From positions 3,162,001-3,226,000 of the forward strand of contig JAPNXP010000003.1 of the NCBI GenBank assembly GCA_028753945.1: 64,000 nt of DNA. The letters run 5' to 3'. Shown here piece by piece: positions 43,414-55,731 of this stretch. Both the position numbers and the translations under genes were made by a program. The notes under the pieces are model-generated. The model worked only from the letters and a program-made list of their open reading frames with translations, did not search any database and was not told where the DNA came from. This DNA is from Hexactinellida sp. DTS-2022. Its lineage: Eukaryota > Porifera > Hexactinellida. The stretch's first letter is position 1; each line of letters begins with the position of its first letter.

Positions 43414-44477
43414 TCGTGACCTTCGATATATAAGGCCTGAGTGCTGGTTTGAACCATGGATTACTTAAAGTGCATTGAAAAATGGAGAATTGTTCTTTAT
43501 CCCAATAATTAGCAATGATAGAGCTGAAAAGTGTATTATAACTATATAGGAATATGGTACCCAGGTATACATAGCACTCTCCAGAATTGTGATATGTCAT
43601 CATCTGATGACGTAATGGTAATTTTGGTTGCGAATTATCTTGTTTTTCTAGCATACTTTTAACATAGTTAAACGCGTTATAAATGTTCAAAATTGGAACA
43701 TGGTTATACCCATAACTAGTTGAAAAAAATATATCGAAATTATAAATGGAATGTTGACACATTCCTCGGTTGCCATGGAAATGTATATTTCCTAAAATGT
43801 GTCATAACTCAAAAACTATGAATGTTATGTAAACTAGACTGGTACTGATCTGTCCGGAATAGGTAACTTCCTATTCATTGATAATACATTTTATACCTAA
43901 CTTCAATCATCTTTGAGATAGTGAGTCATTACCTAATAATGAATTAAGTGTTAATTATGTCATGATCTCAAAAGTTATTGAAGTTAGGCATATAAAATGT
44001 ATTATCAATGAATAGGAATTCTATTCCGGACAGATCAGTACCAGCCTAGTTTACATAACATTCATAGTTTTTGAGTTATGACACATTTTAGGAAATATAC
44101 ATTTCCATGGCAACCGAGGAATGTGTCAACATTCCATTTATAATTTCGATATATTTTTTTCAACTAGTTATGGGTATAACCATGTTCCAATTTTGAACAT
44201 TTATAACGCGTTTAACTATGTTAAAAGTATGCTAGAAAAACAAGATAATTCGCAACCAAAATTACCATTACGTCATCAGATGATGACATATCACAATTCT
44301 GGAGAGTGCTATGTATACCTGGGTACCATATTCCTATATAGTTATAATACACTTTTCAGCTCTATCATTGCTAATTATTGGGATAAAGAACAATTCTCCA
44401 TTTTTCAATGCACTTTAAGTAATCCATGGTACACAAATTTTCGCTTAGCACTCAGGCCTTATATATCGAAGGTCACG
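43414..44477. mobile_element. 1,064-bp near-perfect palindrome (foldback element)
   Basis: The left arm (43414-about 43925) is the inverse of the right (about 43965-44477), leaving a loop of about 40 nt. The ends are tcgtgaccttcg and cgaaggtcacg. The flanks carry gttcag (43408-43413 and 44478-44483), a 6-bp TSD. Each arm contains the same 100-codon-plus frame (43400-43762 minus, 44121-44549 plus, MCQHSIYNFDIFFST...), which has stops in the related copy at 57780-58823 and so is not a gene. The high arm identity points to recent formation or gene conversion. Confidence 0.92.
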
Positions 44478-44559
44478 GTTCAGTATTTTATGCACATCAA
44501 TATTATTAATATTTTCAGTGATTCGTATTTTAACTGGAAAATAGATTGAAATTCCATAT

Positions 44560-44640
44560 GGGTTGGATCATGGATCACGGGTCACGGAGCCGTGACGCAT
44601 GACCCATCGACCAATGGTCCACTCAGATTAGAAGACCAAT
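44560..44640. repeat. tgacccat-type repeat
   Basis: Two facing blocks, atggatcacgggtcacgg and ccgtgacgcatgacccat, form a hairpin, followed by caatggtccactc. The same words occur at 32336-32385 and 49641-49795, so a small dispersed repeat is likely. Confidence 0.55.
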
Positions 44641-45251
44641 AATAAATTAATTGTCTTTCGATAGAGGTAATTCTCAGGTTTTCCAAGATATTATTAATTT
44701 TATAAAAAAAACAATTGTACTGGTTATTTTAAACATCTAAAGTTGGGTTGGTATAAATCAAATAAGCATCTCAAAATTTAAATACAAATCTGAAAAATTG
44801 TTATTAGACTTTTAAGGGCTTTAGAGGTTCCAAATATGATTTTAAAATGACATTTGAAACACATAAAGCTTTGGGAGGTACTTGAAAGTACACTAAGCAA
44901 CCAAAAGGATATGAATAACATTCCAATCACAATATACATACTTCTTGTAACATATTAACGAATGATTAAACTAGTATGTACGTACTCTGAAATGACTTTA
45001 AATATCCTGTTATAGTTATAAATTTCATAACATTTAAATTTTAAGTCATTTGGACACTTTGGCACAAGTGGCACAAATGGTAATGTGCCTTTTCTCAATG
45101 GAAAATAATCGTAAATGAATATAAATTAGGTACCTAGGTCCTAGGGTAATATGACCATGTGTTAATCAAAACTGAATTCAGGATTTGTATATTCTAATTA
45201 CCTAATAATGCAATTCTCTGTACTTTATTTATGACAGAAGGTATTTATGTT
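44641..45251. other. No gene seen
   Basis: This is AT-rich noncoding sequence. No repeat boundary was recognised. Confidence 0.5.
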
Positions 45252-46120
45252 GCAACATATGTTGCAGTGTTATGCACTTTTGGTGTACATGCATGTCACC
45301 AGTGCACATGCATGTACACCGGTGTATATGCACTTTATGAACTATATTGGCTACAAGTGTATATACACCGGTGTATACGCACTTTTATCCATTTATTATG
45401 CAAATGGGTGCTTATGAATTTAAACTAGTATATTGTGAATTCCTGTGTATCTATCTAGTTATGATTCAGTCGAAACAGGTATTTCTAATCCCAGTTTTTC
45501 GTGCCTAATCGTTTTCTATTTATTCTAAATGTGTAAGAAATTCCAATTTTGTTTTATCTTCAAACGGTTTATTCTAACTATCGGATTCTTCTTACTTTAT
45601 TTCCATGAAATGAATTGTTTAGAATAAACCGGTTTCAACTGTATAACATTTGATTCTAATTGATAAGATACAATTATAATCATGCAATGCATTTCAATAA
45701 ACCCAAATTCTTTGATGGTAATGCTAATTATATTCCCAGCAATGCATCCTACAATTGCATGTGTGAAAATCTAATCGATTGCAATTTTATCAAAGTAATT
45801 TACACGCGCCGTATGTCATAATATAGTACATGCGTATGTATAATACTAGCTATATAACATCGAGGGAATATATGTACAATTTCAGAATCAATGTTATATC
45901 ATAACTTAGATACACAGGAATTCACAATATACTAGTTTAAATTTCTAAGCACCCATTGACATAAAAAATGGATAAAAGTGCGTATACACCGGTATATACA
46001 CTTGTAGCCAATATAGTTCATAAAGTGCATATACACCGGTGTACATGCATGTACACCAACTTATCAGTGTACATGCATGTGCACTGGTGTACATGCATGT
46101 ACACCAAAAGTGCATATACA
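45252..46120. repeat. Palindrome with ~210-bp arms and 430-bp loop
   Basis: The left arm (about 45252-45464) is inverted at about 45898-46120. The arms contain many accggtgta/tacaccggt and catgcatg palindromes, so each arm can also fold on itself. Shared landmarks are ggctacaagtgtatatacac and gtgaattcctgtgtatct with their inverses. The loop holds nothing coding. No TSD was established. Confidence 0.85.
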
Positions 46121-46171
46121 CTGCAACATTTACAGAGTCGAACGATACCTAATAAATTGCTAATTCATATA

Positions 46172-46236
46172 CAGGTAAAACCTCCCAAAGCGGCACCCAT
46201 CGGGAGAATAATTTTGTGCCGATTTTGGGAGGTTTC
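46172..46236. repeat. Second half-copy of caggtaaacctc MITE family
   Basis: After TA, it starts caggtaaaacctcccaaagc and shares the cacccatcgggagaataatt segment with 31792-31856. It ends with ttgggaggttt, so it may be a complete ~60-bp hairpin of the family. Confidence 0.6.
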
Positions 46237-46936
46237 AACGCCACAGGGTGTCAAGAACCATTTGTTAAGTGGTCGGAGTCACAAGGAACGATTGTTGAAT
46301 TTGAAGTTTGTTTCTATCATAGACCATCTAGAGTTTATTGCCATTCATTCATTTTGTATTGATAATAAAATATATTAGTAGTAATTTATTTTAGCAATGT
46401 TATCCACGGTTGGTTGAGTTGAGTCAACAAATTCCTTATATTATATTATTTTATTTAATCCATTGTCTAGTAATACTACAATTAAATAGAAGCCAGCTGG
46501 AATTTATAAGTTGAATCAATTTAATTATCGCAAGTAGAAACAATAGTGAAAGATTTAACAAGTTAAATCAATATAATTATTACAAGTTGAAACAATGGAA
46601 TTAGATTACACAGTTTTATTGAAATTGAAGTGTTGAGTAAACAAAGGAATTTCAAACCCCATTTATGACAGAAATTAAACCAATTTTAACAAATTTTCTT
46701 CTCCCATCAGACGCAGAATTTTAAGATGAATCTAAATATGAAATATAATTTTGGGGTTTATTAAAACATATTTTGAGTTATGGACCAGACAAATTTTTAA
46801 AGGTGTTAAAGATGTGTCCAATATTTGTTAATCAAGAATCGCAACCCCAGGTGCAAATTAGACGGTCCCATCGCACCTACATGCCAAGTTTCAGCCCATC
46901 AACAATTAAGCTCTGACCAGGGCACCGTCTACGGAG

Positions 46937-47067
46937 AAAAAAATCCAAAATTGCAGCTGTGCCGACGCATGTTCCTTTGGTGGCATTATATTTTGGTGGT
47001 TGGTTAATTGATAGTGCCTCCAAAGGAACATGCTGTCGGCACAGATGCAATTTTGGATTTTTTCCGC
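46937..47067. repeat. Imperfect 50-bp-stem hairpin
   Basis: The stretch aaaatccaaaattgcagctg...atgttcctttgg is inverted on the right as ccaaaggaacatgctg...gcaattttggattttt. The loop contains tatattttggtggttggtt. Its flanks (46380-46930 and 47070-47440) hold no gene that I can see. Confidence 0.75.
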
Positions 47068-47446
47068 CATGTCATCATCACTATGAAGGTGTTAAATTAT
47101 TTCAGAAAGGTGTTTGAAAAGGCAACGACTCTTAATGAGTTGGAAGTTTCGTTTTAGCTCACTTAATTTCAAAGATATTCAAGTTTCAGTAGAATATAAT
47201 AAGTGATGAGTCAGCATTTTTTAGATGCGTGTTGGGTGATCACCCAACTCCAACCAACCCATTCGATATATATAATTCACAAAATTGTAAAAACTCATTT
47301 TTTTGACGATGTCATCATCACCTCAAGGTGTCAAGATCCACTTGTATAGGTGTTACGTGCCATAAGGACCAATTGATAAATTTAAAGTTTGTTTCTATCT
47401 TGTATCATTTCTGAGATTAATGAAATTTAGATAATTAGTATAAATA

Positions 47447-49265
47447 TCTCTATATTAAAAGCGCAATTGTTGTGTGTTTGTTTGTTTGTTTGTTTGTTTG
47501 TGTGTGTGTGTGTTTGTCCAGAATTAATTGGAAAGACTACGAGTCCCAGAAAGCTGAAAATTTGTGCATAGGGGTAATTCTGTACTGCGACAACGATCTA
47601 TTGGTTTTCTAAGCGAAATAACGGGATTATGACGTCATAAACGCACATATTTGGGGATAACTCATTCAGTTTTTATTCGATTCGCCCACAATTTTCGATA
47701 ATAACACAACATGCAATGAGACACACGTATACCAATTTATGGGAATGTGACGTCACGTAGGAACTAATTTGGATTCAGCTCTTACATTTTTGGTTCAATT
47801 GACAAATAATTTTGTCACATTATAAAACAGAATGTATTGCATGTCTCTAGAAATTTTTATAATTTTCGCACTTAATCTGCGCCAGGCAATAACAAAAATG
47901 TAACCTCCTATTGCTGCATCATTGCATATATTGAGGTTTGATGATTTAATCTTCACCTACATTATTTCCGAAATTACATACTTGATTAATCCAGTTTGGC
48001 TTCCATCAGTTTATTTCTATTCGTGATGTATTTAGCTTACATCAATGACATAAGTATGCATAATATTACATATCAATCTGATTTGTTTGTTAACAGAATG
48101 CGCTTAGAGTCTCTAATGCATTGTTTATTTATTACACCTATATTGGCTTCTATAATAAGACTATCAATGGTACCTAGGATTTGTACTAGAAATGAATTAA
48201 GTTAAGTAATCTAAGATTTTGGTTCTGCCTAACGATGGGATTAATTATATTAATTATTGCTATCAATTAAATTAAATAATTCACTAACCCAGCTCCTGCA
48301 AAATGAATTGTTTATGGTGAGATCTATATATGTTTATTACTATTAAATCAAATATTTTGCAACTCCTCTTTAAACCATTATTATGGAGAGATTACACCCA
48401 GAGTTAGTAAATTACTTTGCAATACAATTTACTGAAATAATTAATTGCGTATAATTTACCAACCACATGTCTCAATTTAATTGAGCTAACAAGCTAACCT
48501 TTAATATAGCTGAACGAGCTACCCTTAAGAACTATTGAGCTATTAATTAACTAATAATTAATAACTATTGAGCAATGAGAATAACTTACTCAACATAATT
48601 CCCCAAACAAATTACAGTAATCACAACCCAAAATGAATTTTAGGCACGCGTTATTAAGTCACAGTGTATAATTCACTAGCCACAGGTGAACTCATTAGTA
48701 GGGCTGAAACGAATATTCGAAATCTAACGAACGAACCTTTTTCTAAACGAACGAATATTCGAATATTCGTTCGTTTGGATGACTAAGCATTAAATCAAAT
48801 TCTAGAGACAAAATACATTGGAAAATAGGTTTTTGATAATGTTACAATGGTATAATAATAGTTACATAGTGTATTATACACAAGTTAACTAATAATCAGC
48901 TAGTTTAAGTGGGAATATATATTTACGATATCTCTAAGCTATACAAAAGTCTTGTTGTTGTCCAAAATTAGTTAACGAATATCCGTTTCAATCTAATATT
49001 CGTCCAAACGAATATTCGTTTCGTAACGAATATTCGTTTGCAAACGAACGAATATTCGTTTAATCATTTCGAACGAATATTCGAATATTCGGTATATTCG
49101 TTTCAGCCCTACTCATTAGTAATATTATAGCTTTTTGGGAAGGGAAAGGCCGCGAAGCGGCCGTTAATTGTATCGCGTAGTGCCTAACACGAACGAACAA
49201 AAGTCGCGAAGCGACTTTTGTGAGAGAGTGATCCGTCGCGAAGCGACCGAGACCGAAGGGCTCGT
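47447..49265 (+). mobile_element. Helitron-like element, ~1.8 kb
   Basis: The left end, after an A, is tctctatattaaaagcgc, followed by a gtttgtttgtgtg tract. The right end has the three gcgaagcg hairpins and gggctcg before a T. This pairing of start and end is the same as in the 335-bp copy at 2098-2432. No Rep/helicase coding sequence is present. A hAT-type MITE (48699-49111) is inserted. It is possible that the two ends belong to different copies. Confidence 0.5.
48699..49111. mobile_element. hAT-like MITE with acgaatattcg arrays
   Basis: The ends tagggctgaaacgaatattc and gaatattcgtttcagcccta-type sequences are inverted. The flanks are a perfect 8-bp TSD, ctcattag (48691-48698 and 49112-49119). 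Both ends contain arrays of cgaatattcg, which are self-complementary. A decayed relative appears at about 43175-43250. Confidence 0.88.
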
Positions 49266-49640
49266 TTAATTAATCTTAGACAATTTAACACCAATATTAT
49301 TTACATCAAAATAAATTAAGTTAAATTATTTGCTATAATAATTAATTTAAATTTAATTTCATTATCATATTTGAATTCAGCGCACTCGATACCCTAATAA
49401 TCTAATTGGAACCGTTTCTCTAAGTTAAACACAGAGCGAATTAATTAGATTTAAACCATTTGGAATTTCGATGTTCGTCCAGTTATAGTGCGAATCAAAA
49501 TAACCCAGAAAGATTTCAGGGTATTTCTTTGGTATTAGAAGTCTACCAAAATTAATTGATTGACAAGCATCATACATTTATTATAAGTTGGATTGTGTTA
49601 CATAAAGTTTAGATATAAAAATATATATATTTAAAAATGT

Positions 49641-49795
49641 CAATGGGTACACGATGGGTCAAAGAGTTACTTGATGGGTCAATGGGCCACTCGATGGGTC
49701 ATGGGTCAATGGGTCAATGGGTCAATGGGTCATGGGTCACAAATGCGATGGGTCAGATGGTCATGGGTCACCAATGCTGACCCATGGTCCACTCT
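49641..49795. repeat. gggtca minisatellite
   Basis: About 15 irregular copies of atgggtca(atgggtca) lie next to the 3' end of the P-like copy 2. The array ends at tggaccatgggtcagcattggt in inverted form. Confidence 0.8.
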
Positions 49796-51382
49796 GGTTG
49801 GCTAGATAGATGTTGGCTTGAGAACATACTTAGGATACTAGAAACCTTAATCCGGCGTTCAGTCTCAAGAATTTGCAGGTAGGAAATATGATAATTAGAG
49901 CCAGACATCATTCGGTAAAGTCCAAAGTGATGTTCTAATGGATCTGTTTGTAAAAATGAAGTCAATAAGTAATCAAAACCACAACAGCCAGTTAGATAAT
50001 TAGTAATCTCCTGTAAAGCAATACACGCATGCCTAAATCTAGTAAAAGTCTGTTTGGTTAATTTCCCAACTTTGGGGACCAAAGCCTGCCAAGCATCCAA
50101 CCAAAAGACAATTTTAGTTAGAAAGCAAATCGATCGTCATTATAAGTCAAAGGTCGACATAAATCATCGTTCAAACGTATGTCCTTGTATGGTATATTTA
50201 CACTAAAAAATTTCCAGACACTAAGAATAATACTCACAAATTCTGATGTACAATTTTGGAATTGTTGATCACGCTGTTCATTCTGTACTTTTAATCCAGC
50301 ACATGTCAGTTCGTTGATGACTAATTTCACATTTTGACGTTCAATGCTTGAAGGTTAACATGATTTTACCGTCAAATGAGGAGCTAGTTTAGCTAAACTT
50401 TCGCGCTCAGAATTATAAAGAAGTCAAAAGATGCTGAACAAAGTGAAAGTGGAAAACTACAACATTCAACTTTAAAATTTCCTAGGTCGGGGAATTCAAA
50501 CGTTTTGTTATAATTTTTCTGATTAAGGCAGTTGTTACGAATACTTTTAAGTATGTGTACGGAGTCAAAAGTTAGGAAAAGTCTCCTGTCTTCATCATAT
50601 GGGTGTGGAACTTGTGTTTCTAACTTGCCATAGGGTAAAAAAGTTTAAAAATATTCACGTTTAAAGGGTAATTGTCTGTTGAAATAACTTATACCCATAA
50701 ACCACAATTTCCAAGATCTAAAATGCAGGATTTAATAATTGGGAATATTCTTCCAGCAGTTATTGATCCACACGGAAGTAAACGAACGATGCTAGACCAT
50801 TTTTTATGCAAACTTGAAACCATAATCGAAAAAACAGTTTGTCGGATCTTCCGGGGTTAAATTTGAGGCAAAAATCCTACCACCCTTGTAAGAAATATCA
50901 GATTTTATATATATTTCATCCATTCGAATTATTAAATTTTTTTGTTCTTGAGAAAAAAAGGATGTTGCCTGAATAAGATAACTAGTGAATTCATTTTCAA
51001 GGCCAAATGAAGAAAAAAGTTTTTCCAAAGTGTGATAATGTGGAAGAGAAATATAGTCTAAACTTTGGAGGTAATTATAACAAGAAGGTGAAATTAGATG
51101 AATTTTTAAAGCAATCATTTGTGTAATTACATTGTATCCACGTCTTGTTTTGGGAATAAAACAATTCTCAAGCTGACACATAATAAATTGAAGTCGACCT
51201 AGATCGAGAAACTTCGTACTTGTACTGTCGTCGCAATTGCTAACTAATGACAAATCATTCATTATTTCTTGAATATGCTCTTTAGCTCTGGTTAGATTAA
51301 ATGAACGTTTGGAATCACTTCCCTTGTGTGTAAATATAAGAGCAATTTCAGACAAAAACTGTTTCAACTTGTCGAATATCAT
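49768..51382 (-). pseudogene. P-type transposase body (broken), copy 2
   Basis: A 192-codon frame (51382-50804) holds RRGYNVITQMIALKIHLISP, the segment YLQSLDYISLPHYHTLEKLF and the catalytic-core start IIRMDEIYIKSDISYKGGRI. Then, in shifted frames, come RRLFLTFDSVHILKSIRNNC (about 50570) and FVSIILSVWKFFSVNIPYKD (about 50220). The C-terminal domain (50100-49768) has GCCGFDYLLTSFLQTDPLEH and HFGLYRMMSGSNYHISYLQ. These match P-element/THAP9 transposases. The core Asp-containing segment between 50800 and 50600 is damaged. Confidence 0.85.
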
Positions 51383-51533
51383 TTATGCTGTGAAGTGACA
51401 ATGAAATATTTTTGCCATATACAAAGGCAGCTGTGTTTAAACTCTAGTCAATATTTAGATACATGTTGGCAAAAACGGTATGATTGAAAATTTCAGTGTG
51501 GACAAAATTAACACAATGGTCGTTGGGAGATAA

Positions 51534-52022
51534 TTAAGACCAATTAACAGGTATAGAAATTAAATTCAACTTATCCTTTAGATCATGTATCGTTCTGGCA
51601 TTAAACTTCTCTTTCTCTTCTTCTTCAGACTGTAAGCTAAGATGCAGAGCCTGGTTTATAAAATCTTCCTCTTTTGAGTCGAATGACAGACGAGTTCGCT
51701 TAGAACTGGAACTAGAATAGTAAAATGGGCACCCAGGTAGTAAACTAGGAATGGCACCTTCTCTGAGCATTGGTCTGGCACAAATTATTTCTGTGAATGT
51801 TCCGTCTCCGCTTGGAATTTTGTGAGTGGACAAGATATCCTCCTCGTGAAAATGCTTCAAACACACATACACTGCCTTGAGATGACCAATATCTTCTCTG
51901 TGAAGAGCTCGTATCCATGCATGTCTCACGTATGGAGGATTTTCAGGCATCTTGAAAGTGGGAATATGTTCCTCTTTAGTATAATTACTTTTGCAATTGG
52001 GTGCTGAACAACTGTTCGGCAT
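51534..52022 (-). CDS. THAP-domain protein part, P-type transposase copy 2
   Basis: This 162-codon frame starts MPNSCSAPNCKSNYTKEEH. The C2CH THAP finger is complete: CSAPNC, Trp in HAWIRALHRED, and CLKHF. A conserved stretch follows (ARPMLREGAIPSLLPGCPFY), then a Ser-rich linker and an acidic helix (SLQSEEEEKEKFN). It ends ISIPVNWS with a stop, where the transposase continues about 150 bp further on in another frame. If expressed, it would give a DNA-binding fragment that could act as a repressor, as known for truncated P products; that is an inference only. Confidence 0.85.
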   Translation of the reverse strand: MPNSCSAPNCKSNYTKEEHIPTFKMPENPPYVRHAWIRALHREDIGHLKAVYVCLKHFHEEDILSTHKIPSGDGTFTEIICARPMLREGAIPSLLPGCPFYYSSSSSKRTRLSFDSKEEDFINQALHLSLQSEEEEKEKFNARTIHDLKDKLNLISIPVNWS

Positions 52023-52513
52023 TTTGAGAAAATAAGCTACTTAGTTAAATAAAATATCAAAGTCAATAGGTGGTAACGAAACAATATTTTTAAACCTGAT
52101 GGTTAGTTATTATCAAAACTAATAAAATAAAAGTTGTGGTTAGTTTTTTCTCCCATCTACTAGTGCTTCCCTGGTGCCGAAATTTAAAGTAGTAGCCAGG
52201 CCTTATATAGAGTAGACTATGAATTTTGTTAATTTCACTTAATATCTAAGGCTCATTCATGACATTTCCTCTATGCAAATAATGAATTAGCAAATAAAAT
52301 TTTACATAATTTCAAAAACTTTTAAGATAGAGAAGTGAAATTACGGATTTGAAGCTAATATATAATTTGCAGCATTGAAATGAACCGAAGAGCGGCTAGC
52401 AAATTTATGTTGCTTCAAGTGCCCCATCACTTATATGCATTAATTAGATTCACATACAGCAAAACTAACTATAAATCGTTAGTAGTTACCTAGGTTTTTC
52501 GTGCAAGTTGTTA
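52023..52513. other. No gene seen
   Basis: This is AT-rich sequence upstream of P-like copy 2. It may include that element's 5' noncoding end. Confidence 0.5.
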
Positions 52514-53433
52514 CACAGTGTGGCAAAATGCCGATTATGGAGTAATAGGTATTTACGTTAATGGTAGGCATCAGGGACTTCTTTAATATAGGGACTGTAA
52601 ACTTCGTTTTACGGTAAATTAGCGTAGGCCGAAAACAGTATTGTTATCCCGTAATCCGCTAATGCTAGACACAGGAAATGTATTTTTGTCGTATAGGAAG
52701 TCATATTTTGGGAGTCCAACGGTAAATTTGTTTATCGAAAATATTTGTGGAATGTAAGTTATGTGATGTTCACACCTTTCCATATATGGTAAAAGTGTTA
52801 AAATCTCGAGATCAGTTAACTTTATGCATATGAAATTTATTATGGGCGAATGGCAAATGGGAATTCATATTTAGGGACTCAGTAGATCACATTGATTTAC
52901 CTAAGGCGTTTCCCTTAGCCTATATTATTATTTTGGCACTCTCCATAGGAAGATTGCCGACCCCTGTTTTGTAATTTACCTAATTCTTACCTCTCAGATA
53001 TTTGTAATTATGTTGTTTAATAAAAAAATCTTGATAAGTTTCTTTCAGTTCTATTCCTTTTTATTCTGATTAATCCTAATGATCATGATAAATAAATTCA
53101 GAAAATAAATAATCCCATACATAATCGGAAAGTTATCTAAAAATTCCTAAATTCTGGGGGGGCGAGACCTGTCAATTATCGGTTGAACATATTACAACTA
53201 TGGGGCCTAGTTGTAAATTTGGTGGGGGGGGGGAGCGCCCCCCCCACTTTTCCGCCCATGATCCCATATTGAAAGAAACTTATCAATATTTTTTAATATG
53301 TATGTATGACTCATAATCCATAAACCAATCTTTAACTCGAGGCTACGACCTATGTATGACACTGCAATAGCTGCTTTACCTTATGTTAACATTTTTTATG
53401 GGAAACAAGAACAAAAGTTAATATACCTGGGAG

Positions 53434-54278
53434 CAGCCCATTTTTTTTTTCGGGGGGGGCAAGGTAGTTCCAAATTCTAGTATTGTTTGTCGTCATTAGT
53501 TAGTATAGACTTTAATAATAATGCAATGGTCAATCATTAACCTGTATTCAATGAGAATCAGATTGGTGTTTTTTGTATACAATGCATTTAATAAAGAGAA
53601 TCATTTGTTGACGATTTTACAGTAGTAATTATTTAATTCCTCCTTTTATATCTCTAGAGTAGTATTACTAGTATATATTATATGGGGGAAGAAAGATTAT
53701 TAGGTCTTGCAATAATATCTGCCATAGGCGCAAAGTTTTACAAGTCTGAGGTTAAAGTTGGGGGGGCACGAAGCGAGTGTAGAGAGCGATTTTTTGGGGG
53801 TCTAGGGGGCTTGCCCCCCCCCCCCGAAAAAAAATGATTGCAACAAATGACATTTTTTGAATGAATTATATGTATATTTACTATCCTAAATTATATTGAA
53901 CATTTTATTTTTTATCCAGAGGGCACGTGTTGCCCCCCTTCAACTTTTACGGGGGGGCGCACGCCGTCCCGTATTTGCGCCACTGATATCTGCCCATGGA
54001 CGTGGAATAAAAATAGAGCCAGATGAAATCATCAACGAAATGGCCAAAACTAACAGGAAGATCGACATTCTTTTGTAGTAGTTACTTGTAGTATTAGTAA
54101 AGACAACAATATTTGCTAAAATGAATATTATATTTAAACTATATTTCAGGTGATATTAGACCCATAGTACGTCCCCTGGGTTTTCCACTGATTGGGATAG
54201 ATAGATAGAATTGTAACTAATCATCAAAATATTTCTGGGGGGGCCATGGCCCCCTTGCCCCCCCTGGCTACTCCACTG
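53434..54278 (+). mobile_element. hAT (ZMYM1-like) remnant in R1
   Basis: It starts cagcccattttttttttcgg, ends ccccccctggctactccactg, and is flanked by cctgggag (53426-53433) and cctaggag (54279-54286). The paralogue R2 has the single empty site cctaggag at 56209-56216. It carries the C-terminal hAT fragment LISAHGRGIKIEPDEIINEM (about 53977-54078), split from its start (MGEERLLGLAII, 53681) by the MITE at 53723-53985. Confidence 0.85.
53723..53985. mobile_element. MITE nested in the hAT remnant, 263 bp
   Basis: The ends cataggcgcaaa and tttgcgccactg are imperfect inverses. The flanks are a perfect 8-bp duplication, atatctgc (53715-53722 and 53986-53993). The related sequence at 25735-26171 has the uninterrupted site aataatatctgcccatgg at about 25886. 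Interior runs of g and c (up to 13) are notable. Confidence 0.88.
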
Positions 54279-54655
54279 CCTAGGAGGCTAATACAAAATA
54301 TTCAGTAACTATATAGTGTAAATTGACATTTATCGATAACTTTTCATGAGTAAATAATTGTATAATGTGTCTTGTACGCAGTTTGTAGGTTTTTATATAC
54401 CTTTGTAGCTTTGAAACGATTTTACCAATACAGGCTCGCTATTACACAATATACGGACTATTTCAATTAGAGTGTGTACAGATATAGTGATACTTTCGTC
54501 GTTAGCTACTTAAGTACAATATGTGTCTTTATTAGAAAGAAATTAACTCATATTGTCAAATTTGAAGAGTTAGTAAAGATTACAATAATTATTATTCAAG
54601 AAAAATCAATAATATAATTCTTAACAATTATGAGGGAAATTAGTCAATTAAGATG

Positions 54656-55731
54656 AAGGGGACTATCTGAGGGGACTATGGTAAATTAAAAAATAAGTAG
54701 AGGGGGGGCTGGGAGGTTCTAAAATTTATGATAGATTCAAGTCAATAAGTATTTAGGCTAATTAGAGTCATAGAAATAAGCGACCAGGATGGTTCACCCA
54801 ATGTTTTTGAACCGAATGTGAAAATTAAATAGTGTCCGATCATTAGATAATCTCTCTCAATAATATAGTCAACTTTAAGACACAATCAAAATCAAATTTA
54901 TATTAACTGATTACATATTGAGTAGGAACACTAGTAAGATAAAACTGCTATTGCGTCTTCAGATTAGCATACACTATTAGTATAGTTATGGTACAATTTG
55001 AATGTTTACTTAGCCATTTTGAAAAAGTATTGCACTACTCATTCTATTCGCAGTATTCATTGTTCTATTATTATTCATTGTTGTAGGTTTAGCTAGTAGA
55101 ATCCAGTTTTGGCAATATTATTGACATTTGAGGATGTCAAAAAATTATGTTTCCACTGACTTGCCGACTGTTCAGCTCCCTACTAAACTTTAATTCATCA
55201 AATTAACACCAATTTTTTGACAATTGTCAGATCCCAAATGATCGTAATCCATAAAGTCACTGGATTGGAAGCTTCTGACATAAAGGTTGGTTTTGAGAAA
55301 TTCAAGAGCTTTTCTATTGTTCATGATGCCATATATTTACTGAAGTGGAATATCTAATTGTAAAATAAAGTGTTTAGTGCGCCTCCGTGCGGGGCAAAAT
55401 ACTTTTGTAATTTGAATATTAGTAAATAGCCTACATTTCAAAACAATACGGACTTCACGACACGACGCGAAACTATAAGTCCCATCACTTTTTAGATGGC
55501 GGCATAAATGTATATTTTTGTCCGAAATTGATAGAAAAGAAAAAGTCGATGCCAAGAAACGAAGTTGGTTGAAAGAAATCAAAATTATTAAATCGATGTA
55601 GCTATAAAATATACTGTAAATCAATCAATCGATTACTAAGACATGTACATAATAAATTAGAATGAAGCTCCTAATCAATGTGATAAACCGCAGAATAAAA
55701 TTCCTATTGTCACGTAGTGGTAGTAATCATC
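54656..55731. other. No gene seen
   Basis: This is AT-rich DNA with one g-rich patch near 54700. Short frames (for example 55337-55624 minus) show no family features. Confidence 0.55.

Larger units (their letters stand above)
49768..52022 (-). mobile_element. P-element-like (THAP) transposon, copy 2, decayed
   Basis: This copy contains the THAP domain, helical linker, catalytic-core fragments and C-terminal domain in order on the minus strand. It is the best-preserved of the P-like relics here. Terminal inverted repeats were not identified. Confidence 0.85.
52514..54655. mobile_element. Repeat R1 (cacagtgtgg type), interrupted and right-truncated
   Basis: Starting cacagtgtggcaaaatg, it is collinear with 55732-56600. 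A hAT remnant (53434-54278) is inserted. Similarity stops near 54655 (aaattagtcaattaagatgaa), before the right terminus that R2 retains. The left part between 52700 and 53330 is longer than in R2 and has g-rich patches, so other insertions or deletions are likely. Confidence 0.65.

Noticed and set aside
43400..44549. Paired 120- and 142-codon frames MCQHSIYNFDIF...
   Set aside because: Both are the two arms of one palindrome. The related copy at 57780-58823 has several stops in the same frame, so there is no sign of selection.
45231..46378. Frames rich in Tyr/Thr/Cys/His around the accggt palindromes
   Set aside because: They arise from repeated tgtacaccggtgta-like words within palindrome arms.
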